Source: JAXMHB01 sp046346965
GTDB lineage: Bacteria; Pseudomonadota; Gammaproteobacteria; Xanthomonadales; SZUA-5
DNA: 64,000 bases
Reading direction: 5' to 3'
Assembly (NCBI GenBank): GCA_046346965.1
Contig: JAXMHB010000002.1
Location: 346,150-410,149 of the forward strand
A program made the position numbers and the translations under genes. Below, piece by piece: positions 37,512 to 47,900 of the stretch. How positions within the stretch are numbered: the stretch's first letter is position 1; each line of letters starts with the position of its first letter. The notes beneath the pieces were generated by a model. That model made no database searches. It was given only the letters and a program-made list of their open reading frames with translations, and was not told the origin of the DNA.

Positions 37512-38294
37512 ATGCGCCTGGGACCGATGCTGGAGGCCACGCTGATCGTGGGCGAGCTGGATCGCTCGCTGCCGGGGTATCAGGCCCTCGGCTGGCGGGT
37601 GCGGGCGCGCGATGCGCTGCCGCAGCAGCGGGCGCTGGACATGGGCGAGGCCAGCCTGGCCGGCGCCGCGCGCATCCGTCTGGGCCTGGGCGATCAGCCC
37701 ACGCAGCTGACGCTGATCGAAGCGCCGCACGCCGAGGTCGGCGCGGCTTGTGCGCGGCGCGGCTGGATCGGGCTGGAACTGCAGCTGGACGTCGGTTCGG
37801 TGGCGGAACTCGACGACTTTCAGCCCGTCGGTGAGCCGGTCGACGATGACCAGGGCGGCCGCACCCGTGTCCTCGCCAGCGCCAACGGCGAGCTGTGGAC
37901 GCTGCGTGAGCTGCGCGGCGAGGGCGCTCTCAGGCCGAGCCTGTGCGCGGTGCAGCTCGCCTGCGCCGATCGCGCACGCACGCTGGGCTTCTACGAGGGC
38001 CTGGGGCTGTGCGGGCGCTCGCGGCAGGATTCGGCATCGCCGCCTTTCTATCGTTGCGCCGAGTTGGCACAGGCGCAGGCTTATCCGCGGACCGTGGCCG
38101 AGCTGCGCGGCGCCCAGCGCATCGACATCCTGGCGTGGCCGGATCTGCCGCCCGCCGACAGCCAATTGCGCACTGGCCTGCGCCTGCTTAGCTTTGCCCG
38201 CAGCGACGCCGCCGGCCGCCGACTGCAGGCCGCCGACGATCCCAGCGCACGCATCCTGGCGGGGCCGGAAGGCGAGGGCATCGAGCTTCGTTGA
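37512..38294 (+). CDS. VOC-family (glyoxalase-fold) protein, two domains
   Basis: 260 residues. Two vicinal-oxygen-chelate half domains are seen: LEATLIVGELDRSLPGYQAL with GWRV at the start, and LCAVQLACADRARTLGFYEG with GLGLCGRS from about residue 140. The usual metal-binding His is not obvious in either half, so it may be a binding protein or a divergent enzyme. The stop codon abuts the stop of convergent kinase C (TGATCA), with no bases between. Confidence 0.75.
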   Translation: MRLGPMLEATLIVGELDRSLPGYQALGWRVRARDALPQQRALDMGEASLAGAARIRLGLGDQPTQLTLIEAPHAEVGAACARRGWIGLELQLDVGSVAELDDFQPVGEPVDDDQGGRTRVLASANGELWTLRELRGEGALRPSLCAVQLACADRARTLGFYEGLGLCGRSRQDSASPPFYRCAELAQAQAYPRTVAELRGAQRIDILAWPDLPPADSQLRTGLRLLSFARSDAAGRRLQAADDPSARILAGPEGEGIELR

Positions 38295-41015
38295 TCAGGG
38301 CGCGCTGAGTTCGGCGATGCGTGCCCGCACCCCCTGCAACACCGGCGGCGCGTCCACCCAGACCTGCGCATAGGCGTCTTCGGCGGCCTTCCAGGCCTGC
38401 AGGGCGGCAGCGTGATCGCCGGCGGCCTCGGCGATCTGCGCATCTAGGTCGGCCAGTCGCGCGCGGTCGATCGCAGTTTGCTCGCCGTCCGCGATGCTGC
38501 CGCGCGCGCTTTGCAGGGACTGGCGTGCGGCATCCAGCGCTTTGCGCGCCAGCTGCAGGCGCGCCTGCAGCCAGTGCCAGCGCAAGGCGACGCGCCCGCT
38601 CGTGGCCTGCACTTGCAGCGTCCGCAGCTGGGCTTCAGCAGCATCCCAGGACTGCGCGCCGAGCAACGCATCGATGTGGTTCAGCGAGACGATCACACAT
38701 GGCGCGTTCGGCGCGTCCTCGCTGCACAGTTCCTGACGCGCTCGCTCGAACTCGGGCACCGCTGCTTGCGCCTGCCCGCTCGCCAGCAGCGCATTGCCAA
38801 GGCCGTTGTGGATGGCGGCGACATTGGCCGATTTGGTCGAGTCCAGATACGGCAACATGCGCCGAAACTCCTCGGCCGCCGCTGCCGGATGCCCGACGCT
38901 GTCCTCGGCATTGGCCAGCTCCCAGGTCAGGCCGGTCCACAGACTGGTGCCGGCGCCATTGATCTCGGCAGCGCGATCCCGAGCCGTCCGCAGGATCGGC
39001 AGCGCGTCGGCAGCACGGCCATTGGCCACCAGGGCGCCGGCATACTGTTGATCGACCAGCAGCCGCGTGCCGCGCGACAGCGCCGGTGCCGAGTTGGCGC
39101 GCGTGTAGGCTTCTTCGGCGGTCGCCAACGCCGCCTCGGGTTGGTTGATCACGCGCAACAGCGAGGCGCGATTGACCAGCGCGCTCAGCAGTTCGCGCTC
39201 GTCCGGCAAGTCGCGAACCAGGGCCACCGACTCGGCGCTCAGCGCATCGAGCTGCTCGTAGCGCGACTGATTGAACTCGTTGTCGCTGTAGAACTGCAGC
39301 GCTTCTGACAGTTCCGCGCGGCCCGCGGGCGCCAGCGCGCGCAGACTGGCGATGGCCTGATCCAGGTCCGGCAGGGCGCTCTGGTCACCATCTTCGACCA
39401 GCCGGTAGTGTGCCAGGCGCGCACGTGCCGAGGCGATCGTCGCCTGCGTCATCGTTCGGTCCGGACCGACGCAATCGCTGCCGCTGCACGCCACGGCGCG
39501 CTCGCCCGCGGCAATGGCGGCATTCAATGCCGACTCCGCGCCAGCGCGGTTGTCCAGCGACACATAGGCCGATCCCAGCTGGGCCCACAGCTGCGTCGCC
39601 AGCGCCGGCGGCAGATTGGCGTGCTCACGCAAGCGATCACGGGCGCCATCCAGCAGATCGGCGGCGCGCGTGTCCTTGCCCTTGGACAGATAGGGGTCGG
39701 CGCCCAGAAACACTTGCTGCACCAGATCGAGCGCGGTCAGGATCTGTGTCTGCGCCACGCGCAGGCGCTCGGCATCGCGCCAGGCGATTGCCGTGCTCAG
39801 CGTCAGCATCAGCGCGAACATGAGGCCGGCCAGGACGGCGATGCGGTGACGGCGCAGGAACTTGCCGGCGCGGTAGCGCAGTGAGGCCTCCATCGCCGAC
39901 ACCGCTTCGCCACGCAGATAGCGGCGCAGATCGTCCGCCATCGCCCCGGCGCCGGCGTAGCGGCGCTCCGGTTCCCAGCGCATGGCGTAGCGGGCGATGC
40001 GGTCCAGATCGCCGCGCAGTGCGCGCGCGATTCCGGCGACGCTGAGGCCGCGGCGATCCGCCAATTCCTGCAGGGCTGGGTCCAGCTGCGCCGCGCGGCT
40101 CGCAAATGCCGCGTCCAGGCGCGGCAGTTCGCCGGTCTCGTCCGCCTTCAAGCGCACCGGCCAGGGGGGTCGGCGGCCGGTCAACAGCTCGGTCAGCATC
40201 ACGCCGAGCAGGTAGACGTCGGTCTGCGTGGTGATCTGGCCGCGTTCGTACTGTTCGGGCGCAGCGTAGTCCGGCGTCATCATCGCTGCCTGACTGCGGG
40301 TCACCGCCTCGCCATCGGCGTCGACCAGTTTGGCAATGCCGAAATCGAGCAGCTTGCTTTGGCCTTCACTGCTGACCAGCACATTGCCGGGCTTGAGATC
40401 GCGATGGACGACCAGATTGCGGTGCGCGTAGGCCACCGCATCGCAGACCTGCAGAAACAGCGCGATGCGCTCGGCCAGCGGCATCCGGCGGCGGTCGCAG
40501 TAGTCGATCAGCGGCTCCCCGGCGACCAGTTCCATCGCAAACCAGGGGCGGCCGTCGGTGGTCATGCCGCCGTCCAGCAGGCGCGCGATATGGGGATGGT
40601 CGAGGCGCGCCAGAATCTCGCGCTCGCGGATGAAGCGGCGCAGGATTTCCTCGGAATCCATGCCGCGCTTGATCAGTTTCAGCGCGACCGGCTGGCGGGT
40701 GACGCCCGACTCGGGTTCGGCGCGGTAGACCGTGCCCATGCCGCCGCTGCCGATGCGCTCGATGATGCGGTAGCGACCGACGCCGCGGCCGAGCCAGGGA
40801 TCCTCCGCTTCGGGCGCGTCCAGTGCCGCGTGCAACAGGCGCTCGGGCGCCTCGTCGGCGGCCAGCAGCGCCTGCACCTCGGCGCGCAGCGTGGCGTCCA
40901 GTCCGCATTGGGCCTCCGCCCACTGGCGGCGCGCGGCCTCGGGCTCGTCAAGCGCGGCGCAGGCGATGGCCAGCGCGCGGCGCATCAGATCGGTGCTGGT
41001 CACTGGGTCAGACAC
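38295..41015 (-). CDS. Transmembrane Ser/Thr protein kinase with TPR-like C-terminus (kinase C)
   Basis: 906 residues from GTG at 41015, chosen because AGGGG lies 8 bases upstream; a TTG 30 bases earlier is weaker. Kinase domain about 82-345: GSGGMG loop, VALKLIKRG lysine, VVHRDLKPGNVL catalytic loop (RD type), DFGIAKL, TPDYAAPEQY. A helix follows (RIAVLAGLMFALMLTLSTAIA), then about 480 residues of TPR-like helices. It is encoded 95 bases downstream of an ECF sigma gene on the same strand, so the two probably form a sigma-kinase operon. Confidence 0.92.
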   Translation of the reverse strand: MSDPVTSTDLMRRALAIACAALDEPEAARRQWAEAQCGLDATLRAEVQALLAADEAPERLLHAALDAPEAEDPWLGRGVGRYRIIERIGSGGMGTVYRAEPESGVTRQPVALKLIKRGMDSEEILRRFIREREILARLDHPHIARLLDGGMTTDGRPWFAMELVAGEPLIDYCDRRRMPLAERIALFLQVCDAVAYAHRNLVVHRDLKPGNVLVSSEGQSKLLDFGIAKLVDADGEAVTRSQAAMMTPDYAAPEQYERGQITTQTDVYLLGVMLTELLTGRRPPWPVRLKADETGELPRLDAAFASRAAQLDPALQELADRRGLSVAGIARALRGDLDRIARYAMRWEPERRYAGAGAMADDLRRYLRGEAVSAMEASLRYRAGKFLRRHRIAVLAGLMFALMLTLSTAIAWRDAERLRVAQTQILTALDLVQQVFLGADPYLSKGKDTRAADLLDGARDRLREHANLPPALATQLWAQLGSAYVSLDNRAGAESALNAAIAAGERAVACSGSDCVGPDRTMTQATIASARARLAHYRLVEDGDQSALPDLDQAIASLRALAPAGRAELSEALQFYSDNEFNQSRYEQLDALSAESVALVRDLPDERELLSALVNRASLLRVINQPEAALATAEEAYTRANSAPALSRGTRLLVDQQYAGALVANGRAADALPILRTARDRAAEINGAGTSLWTGLTWELANAEDSVGHPAAAAEEFRRMLPYLDSTKSANVAAIHNGLGNALLASGQAQAAVPEFERARQELCSEDAPNAPCVIVSLNHIDALLGAQSWDAAEAQLRTLQVQATSGRVALRWHWLQARLQLARKALDAARQSLQSARGSIADGEQTAIDRARLADLDAQIAEAAGDHAAALQAWKAAEDAYAQVWVDAPPVLQGVRARIAELSAP

Positions 41016-41110
41016 GGGCAGGCCCCTGCAATCGGCCGTGGTCAACGCAAGTCTGCGCCGGGCAGACGGCCCCGACTACGCTACGCAAGCGGGCGGGGCG
41101 AGCTGCCAAC

Positions 41111-41668
41111 TCAGCGTTGATCGATGGCCTTGACCAGAAACATGCGGGCAGTACGCCACTGGCGAAAGGCGGTGCGCTCGCTGCTGCCCTGCAGTTCGGC
41201 GATCTCGGCCATGCTCAGACCGCCGTACAAGTGCAGCTGCGCCAGTTCGGCCAGCCGCGGGTCGATGCGCGCGAGTTCGGTCATCACCTGATCCAGGGCC
41301 AGCACATCGAAAGGGTCGTCCCCCGGCTGGTCCTCGGCGGCGCGCAGCGTCACTGCCTCGGCGCCATCGCCACGCTTCTCGGCATTGCGGTAACGCGCTC
41401 GGTCGATCAGCACCTGACGCATCGCGCGCGCCGCGAGATTGCAGAAATGCGCGCGGTTTTCCACCGGTTGCATCTTGCCGTGCAGGCGCATCCAGGTCTC
41501 GTTGACCAGTTCCGTGGTGCACAGCGTCTGGCGCGGGCCCACCCGCAGCAGGATGTGGGCCTTGGCGCGGAACTCCTCGTACAGCCGCGCGTACATCCGA
41601 TCGCCGGCGCTGGCGTCGCCGCCGCGCATGGCGTCGAGCATGCTGCTGATGGTGTCGGTATCGGACAT
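41111..41668 (-). CDS. ECF RNA polymerase sigma factor, TIGR02999 type (sigma C)
   Basis: 185 residues, start MSDTDTISSMLDAMRGGDAS. Region 2: TTELVNETWMRLHG and NLAARAMRQVLIDRARYRNA. Region 4 helix-turn-helix: LSMAEIAELQGSSERTAFRQ. Same subfamily as the factor at 28.8-29.4 kb. No anti-sigma gene is nearby; kinase C follows directly and is the likely controller. Confidence 0.9.
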   Translation of the reverse strand: MSDTDTISSMLDAMRGGDASAGDRMYARLYEEFRAKAHILLRVGPRQTLCTTELVNETWMRLHGKMQPVENRAHFCNLAARAMRQVLIDRARYRNAEKRGDGAEAVTLRAAEDQPGDDPFDVLALDQVMTELARIDPRLAELAQLHLYGGLSMAEIAELQGSSERTAFRQWRTARMFLVKAIDQR

Positions 41669-41939
41669 GGTGCTGCGGATCCCCCGGGTCGCGGCTCGGC
41701 TCGGCGGCATTGGATCACGCTCGCTCGGCGCCGCCCAGTCGGCGGTGACTGGCGGCCGTCGCTACGCGATAGACGTCGATCTCCCAGCCGCATGGCCGCT
41801 CAGCACGCAGCCTGGGCGCGGCGGGGGACACGGCCGCGTGCCGGCCTCCGGCCACAGCCCGCATTCAGGCTTGCGCTGGTTCGCCCGAGCGCTTTGGGTT
41901 AGCTTGCGCGCCATTCCGTACTCATCGTTGAGGTCTACC

Positions 41940-43238
41940 GTGGCCAAGTCCGTTGTCGTGCTCGGCGCCCAGTGGGGCGACGAGGGCAAAGGCAAGATCG
42001 TCGATCTGCTGACCGAGCGCGTGCGCGCCGTGGCGCGCTTCCAGGGCGGTCACAACGCCGGCCACACGCTGATCGTCAACGGCAAGAAGACGGTATTGCA
42101 CCTGATCCCCTCGGGCATCCTGCGCGAGGGCATCGATTGCCTGATCGGCAACGGCGTGGTGCTGTCGCCCGAGGCGCTGCGTACCGAGGTCGCCGAGCTC
42201 GAAGCCACCGGCGTCGACGTGCGCGGTCGGCTGAAGATCAGCCCGGCGACGCCGCTCATCATGCCGTACCACATCCAACTCGATCAGGCGCGCGAGCAAG
42301 CCTCGGGCAAGAGCAAGATCGGCACCACCGGTCGCGGCATCGGCCCGGCCTACGAGGACAAGGCGGCGCGCCGCGGCATCCGGTTGTCGGACTTGTTCTA
42401 CCAGGATGAGTTCGCCGAGAAGCTGCGTGGCGTGATGGACTACCACAACTTCGTGCTGGAGCATTACTGGAAGCGCACGCCCTGCGACTACCAGCAGGTG
42501 CTGGACGAGGCGCTGGCCTTTGCCGACTTCGTACGGCCGATGGTGGCCGACGTGGCCTCGATCCTCTATCGCGTGCGGCGTCAGGGCGGCAACATCCTGT
42601 TCGAGGGCGCACAGGGCAGCCTGCTCGACATCGATCACGGCACCTATCCCTACGTCACCTCCTCGAATACCACCGTCGGCGGCGCCTGCTCGGGCACCGG
42701 CGTCGGCGCGCGCGATCTCGATTACGTGCTCGGCATCATCAAGGCCTACGCCACGCGCGTCGGCGGTGGCCCGTTCCCGTCGGAGCTCGATGACAGCATC
42801 GGCCAGGGCCTGCGTGACCGCGGCCAGGAATACGGCGCCACCACCGGCCGGGCGCGTCGCTGCGGCTGGCTGGATGCCGTCGCCGTGCGCCGCACCGTGC
42901 AGATCAACGGCATCAACGGCCTGTGCGTGACCAAGCTCGACGTGCTCGACGGCGAACCAGTGGTGCGCGTCTGCGTGGGCTATCGCTACCGCGGCCAGGA
43001 AACCGATCAGGCGCCGCTGGATGCCGCCGGCTGGAATGAGTGCCAACCGGTCTACCAGGACTTCGCCGGCTGGACCGAGAGCACGCGCGGCGCCACGCGC
43101 TTCTCCGATCTGCCGCGCAATGCCCAGCGTTACCTCGAAGGCGTGCAGGAGTTGGTGCGCTGCCCGATCGCGCTGATCTCCACCGGCCCGGACCGCCGCG
43201 AGAACATCGTGCTGCAGGACCCGTTCGCGGAGTTCTGA
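41940..43238 (+). CDS. purA: Adenylosuccinate synthetase
   Basis: 432 residues from GTG at 41940, with a purine-rich TGAGG upstream; the length equals the E. coli enzyme. It joins IMP and aspartate using GTP, the first step to AMP. Visible motifs: GAQWGDEGKGKIVDLL (P-loop and catalytic Asp), GHNAGHT (catalytic His), KIGTTGRGIGPAYEDK, EGAQGSLLDIDHGTYPYVT and STGPDRRENI near the end. Directly downstream is the palindromic tandem repeat rather than another gene. Confidence 0.97.
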   Translation: MAKSVVVLGAQWGDEGKGKIVDLLTERVRAVARFQGGHNAGHTLIVNGKKTVLHLIPSGILREGIDCLIGNGVVLSPEALRTEVAELEATGVDVRGRLKISPATPLIMPYHIQLDQAREQASGKSKIGTTGRGIGPAYEDKAARRGIRLSDLFYQDEFAEKLRGVMDYHNFVLEHYWKRTPCDYQQVLDEALAFADFVRPMVADVASILYRVRRQGGNILFEGAQGSLLDIDHGTYPYVTSSNTTVGGACSGTGVGARDLDYVLGIIKAYATRVGGGPFPSELDDSIGQGLRDRGQEYGATTGRARRCGWLDAVAVRRTVQINGINGLCVTKLDVLDGEPVVRVCVGYRYRGQETDQAPLDAAGWNECQPVYQDFAGWTESTRGATRFSDLPRNAQRYLEGVQELVRCPIALISTGPDRRENIVLQDPFAEF

Positions 43239-43254
43239 GGCGCTGGGCGGGGCA

Positions 43255-44010
43255 CGCGGGCGATCCACGCCTCGCGTGCCCGCCGATCCATGCGACCCAA
43301 CCGCACTCTGGCGTCATTGCGAGCCACCGCGGCGCCGGCAGGCGCCGTGGCGGCGTGGCAATCCAGCTATGCGCTCGGGCCTTGGCGGTTCGTCCGCGAT
43401 ACAGCCGCAGCAGCCAAAGCCATACCTGGATTGCCACAGCCCTCGTCCGCGCCGCGGACGAGGACCTCGCAATGACGCAGTGCCGTTGGGGTTCTGCGTG
43501 AATTCTGGCGACCGATCACGACCAGTTCGGCCTTTGCCGGAGACGATCCACGCGCCGCGTGCCCGCCGGTCCATGCGCCCCAACCGCACCCTGGCGTCAT
43601 TGCGAGCCACCGCGGCGCCGGCAGGCGCCGTGGCGGCGTGGCAATCCAGCTCTGCGCTCGGGCCTCGGCGGTTCGTCGGGACACAGCCGCAGCAGCCAAA
43701 GCCACACCTGGATTGCCACAGCCCTCGTCCGCGCCGCGGACGAGGACCTCGCAATGACGCTGCACCGATGGGGTTCTGCGTGAATTCTGGCGACCGATCA
43801 CGACCAGTTCGGCCCTTGCCGGAGGCGATCCACGCGCCGCGTGCCCGCCCTCCCATGCGCCCCAACCGCACCCTGGCGTCATTGCGAGCCACCGCGGCGC
43901 CGGCAGGCGCCGTGGCGGCGTGGCAATCCAGCTCTGCGCTCGGGCCTCTGCCTACGCGGCCGTCGCGACCGGTCGCAGATGCCAAGGCCACACCTGGATC
44001 GCCGTAACCT
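43255..44010. repeat. Tandem array of 282-bp composite palindromic repeats
   Basis: The sequence GCGTCATTGCGAG begins at 43311, 43594 and 43876, a period of 283 and 282. Each of the first two units contains a module of about 168 bp bounded by GCGTCATTGCGAG and its complement CTCGCAATGACGC, with inner inverted pieces GTGGCAATCCAG / CTGGATTGCCAC and two strong hairpins (CTCGTCCGCG/GCGGACGAG and GGCGCC-rich). A spacer of about 115 bp is repeated with each unit. The third unit diverges after GCGCTCGGGCC. This fills the 790-base gap after purA. Open frames here follow the repeat and are not genes. Confidence 0.85.
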
Positions 44011-44027
44011 TCCAGATATTCAAGCTT

Positions 44028-44849
44028 TCACTCGGCACCATCCATAAATCGCGCCACGCTGAGCTGTGGCAGCACCAGGAAGTAGCTGTAGTCCGGGCCG
44101 CGCCAGGGGCTGTTGACAGTGCCGCTCGGTTGGATGGTGATCGGCTTGCACTCGCCCATGCAGCCCCAGAACTCGCCCTTCAAGGCCGACAGGCGGATGC
44201 TGAAGGGGTCGAGGTCGGTCAGGTAGCTGCCCATCGGTTGCTGCATCTGCGGCGGTGCTCGGGTCGGCCTGGCCAGCATGGCGTGCACATTGCCGATCAG
44301 CACCAGCACCCGCTGGGAGCTGTCGCTGCTGTAGCGCTCGCGCAGCGCGCTGGCCAGGTCGCGGTCGCGCTGATCGGCGGATAGGTGGGCAAATGAGACC
44401 AGATCAATGGCCCAGACGCTGACCGCCCGACCGCCAGCGCGCAGTTCGCGCAGGCGCAGGATCATGTCGAACATGTCGCGGCTGCGGCGCAGATCGTGCT
44501 GCTGGCCTTTGATTGACCACCATGGCGTCGCCTGCAACTTGGCAACCGCCTCAGGACTGCCGTCGGAGGCCATGAAGGCATCCAGCGCGGGTTGCTCCGA
44601 GCGACTCATTTCCAGCGCCAGTGCGACGCTGCCGTCGGCCGACAGCGCGTCCACCAGTGCCGCCGTGTATTGCGGGATTTCGCGCGTGCCGTGGTACTCG
44701 CCCAGCAGTACCAGACGGTGCTCGCCGATGGCGGCCCGGGTCGCCGCCACCGCAATGGCGATGCCAGGATCGGGTGCTGCGCTCGCGGCCGAGGTGGCGA
44801 GGGAATTGAGGGCGAGCAGCACGGCTGCGCACCAGCGCCAGAGGGTCAT
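44028..44849 (-). CDS. Exported ChaN/Tiki-superfamily protein
   Basis: 273 residues from ATG at 44849. A signal peptide is clear (WRWCAAVLLALNSLATSAASA). The ChaN/EreA-like fold is suggested by LVLLGEYHGTREIPQ (Glu-His pair), LALEMSRSEQPALDAFM and a late strand VLVLIGNVHAM with the second conserved His. ChaN proteins bind haem and related proteins are hydrolases; the actual role here is unknown. Two cysteines (GCMGECKP) may form a disulfide in the periplasm. Confidence 0.7.
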   Translation of the reverse strand: MTLWRWCAAVLLALNSLATSAASAAPDPGIAIAVAATRAAIGEHRLVLLGEYHGTREIPQYTAALVDALSADGSVALALEMSRSEQPALDAFMASDGSPEAVAKLQATPWWSIKGQQHDLRRSRDMFDMILRLRELRAGGRAVSVWAIDLVSFAHLSADQRDRDLASALRERYSSDSSQRVLVLIGNVHAMLARPTRAPPQMQQPMGSYLTDLDPFSIRLSALKGEFWGCMGECKPITIQPSGTVNSPWRGPDYSYFLVLPQLSVARFMDGAE

Positions 44850-44933
44850 CGTCAAGGTCCAGTCGGGGTGATTCCTTGAGCTATGGCCACCGGCGCGGAC
44901 ATCAAGTCAGGACTTTGCAGACGATGACCCAAG

Positions 44934-44960
44934 AAAAAGGGGGCCGCAGCCCCCTTTGTT
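44934..44960 (-). terminator. Rho-independent terminator of the autotransporter gene
   Basis: Stem GGGGGC/GCCCCC with a short CGCA loop, followed on the minus strand by TTTTT, 25 bases past the stop at 44982. Confidence 0.85.
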
Positions 44961-44981
44961 CTTTGCGGGTTTCGACTGGCT

Positions 44982-47900
44982 TCAGAACTCGAAGCGTCCG
45001 CCGACGTTCAGCGTGCCGCGGTCGAAGCTGTCGTAGCCGAAGGTGCGGCGATACGACATGTAGGCCTGTTTGCCATTGCCCATCAGGTAGACGAAACCGA
45101 GTCCGGCGGTGCCATAGCTCGAATCCGGATTCTCTTCCTGCAAGCGGAACAGCTCGGTCACGCCGCCGTTGATCAGGCGCGCTTCGGCACTCGGATCGTC
45201 ACCGCTCTCGCTGTTCAGGCTGATGTCGAACTGCGGCATCAGCACGCCGGTATTCATGCTGACGGCGCGCGCCACCTGGACGCCAGCGGCGAACTGCAGC
45301 GAGTCGAAGCTCTGTTCGTTGTAGCCGACGTTGAAGGCGCCAGCGTCGGTCTCGTCGAAGGCATCGACATCGGTGCTGGTGTAGCGCAGCCCGACGCTGG
45401 GGGTCACGCTCCAGGCGCCGTAGTTCAGGTGGTAGCCCATGGAACTGGCGACGGTCAGCTGGGTAGCATCGGTCTCGCCACGCGCCATCGCATCGAACAG
45501 CGTTGAACCCAGCTGGAAGCGGATCATGCGTTCCTGATCGAGGCTGGCATTGCCGTAGCTCAGGCGCGAATCGACGTAGAAGCGCTCGCTGATGTAGTGC
45601 GAGCCGTAACCGGTGAAGATCAGGCTCTTGGAATCCAGCTTGCTGCCGACGTTGACGTCCGCGCTGTAGCTGGCGTAGCCGATGGCGCCGCCGACCACCG
45701 TGCGGTTGTTGAAGCGATAGTCGACGCCCGCCGTGATGCCGCGCGAGTCGTAACCGACGCCCACCCGGCTGCGGCCGAAGTCGAGGTCCTGATCGCCGGT
45801 GCCGATGTTGCCGTTGATGAAGAAGCCCCAGGGGCTGATCAGGCCGTCATCGCTGCCGCCAAAGCCCAGGGCCTCGCGCAGGGCGTCGCCCACCAGCGCC
45901 ACCGGAATGGTCTGATCGCCGTAGGTGACGGTGAGGCCGGACAGGCTGAAGCCGCCACCGCCGCGGCGCAGTTCGTTGAGGCGCGCATCGACGTTGAAGA
46001 ACTGCGTCGCGCCGATCTCGCGCAGCACCAGCGACTGTGCCAGCACTTCGTCCGGTGCGATCGCGCGCAGCGCGTCACCGACCTCGCCATTGCGACCCTC
46101 ATCGGCCGCCCGAATGATTTCGCGGCAGGCATCGCCCAGCGCCGAACTCGGGCGGGCGCATTCCGAGGCGATCACCGGGATCGCCGCGCGCGTCACCGGA
46201 TCGGTGCCGGCCGGATTCAGCAAATTGATCAGATCCTCGGCGGTGCGGTCATTGATCCGGGTCGCCTGCGTCGCGGTGTTGTTGGCCGGGTTCGGATCGC
46301 TGCCATTGGCGCCCACCGAGGCCGAGTTGGTCACGCTCTGGCCGGTGGTCGGTGCGCGTACATTGATCACCAGCGCTGTCGAGGCGCCCGCGGCCAGCGC
46401 GTTCGCCAGCGTACAGGTGACGATCTGGCCGTTGCGCGTGCAGCTGAAGCCGGTGCCGCTGGCGGAGACGAAAGTCAGCGCAGCCGGCAGCGTGTCGGAG
46501 ACGCGCACGCCGCTGGCAGCTTCGGGGCCGGCATTGCTGACGTTGATGGCATAGCTGAACTCGGCGCCGGCACGCACCGGATCGACGCTGTCGGTCATCG
46601 TGATCGAGAGATCGGCGCCGCCGGACTGGTAGTTCAGCGAGACGCGCGTGCTGTTGTTCTGGCTGACCGGGTCGGTCACCGCGCCGGCGATGCTGAAATC
46701 GGCGGTGGCGGCGGCCGTCGAACCCGGCCGCACGGTGGCGCGGACGGTGAGATCGGCGGTCTGGTTGGCGGCGAAGCTGCCGGCGCGCTGGCAGGCCACG
46801 GTCTGGCCGCTGACGCTGCAGCTGAAGCCGGTGCCGCTGGCCGAGACGATGGCGAGCGCGGCGCTCAGCGTGCCGTCGATGCGCACCGCGGAGTTGGCGT
46901 CGGGGCCGAGGTTGCTGGCGGTGACGCGGAAATCGACGCTCTGGCCGGTCACGGCGGAGGCCGGCACGGCCACGCCCGAGATCGCCAGATCCGAACGCGG
47001 CGGCGGGGGCGGCGTGTTGTCGTTTACGCGCGTGCTCTCGCTGTCGCTGTTGTTGGCCGGGTCACTGTCGATGTCGCTGCTGCTCACCTGCGCGGTGTTG
47101 GTCACGCTGCCTGCCGCGGTCGGCGCGCGCACCTGCACCTGAATCGTGCTGCTGGCGCCGGGCGCCAGGGTGCCACCGAGGGTGCAGTTGATGCTGCTGC
47201 CGCCGCCGCAGGTCCAGCCGGCGCCTGTGGCTGCGATCAGGCTCAGGCCGGCCGGCAGGTTATCGGTCACCACCACTTCACTGGCCGGCGTCGAGCCCAG
47301 GTTCTGCACCTCCAGCGTGTAGGCAAACTCGGCGCCCACCAGCACCGGATCGACGCTGTCGCGCTTGTCGATGCGCAGGTCCACCGTGCCCGCACTGTTC
47401 GGCACCACATTGACCCGGGCGGTGGAGGTCGTCGGAATGCGCGATTCCACGCTGGTCGCGCGGGCCGTGTTCACCACCGACTGCGCGCTGGACGGCGCCT
47501 GCACCTGGATGTCGACGCTGGCGGTCGCGCCGGCGCTCAGCGTGTTGCGACGGCAATCCACCGCGTTGCCGATGACGCTGCAGTTCCAGCCGGCACCAAC
47601 GGCCCCGAGCACCGTCAGCGCTGGCGGCACGTCGTCGAGCACCACGATGCCGGTCTGCGCGCTGCTGCTGTCGTTGCTGACGGCAATGGTGTAGCTGAAA
47701 TCCGAATCCACCGCGACCGTGCCGGCGCTGGCGGTCTTGCTGACGCTCAATCGCGCCGGCGTCTGACCGGCGGCGGTCTGCAGCGGCCAGGAGCGCTGCA
47801 CCACCGAGCCCGGCCCGCCGACACCGCCAATTTCCTCGATGCAGTTCAAGGTCGCGCTGACCGGCGTGCTGCGGACGGTCGCCGTCAGATTGAAGTTCTG

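Noticed and set aside
43276..44007. Repetitive open frames inside the 282-bp tandem repeat
   Set aside because: They follow the DNA repeat in several frames on both strands, with no ribosome-binding site or recognisable fold.
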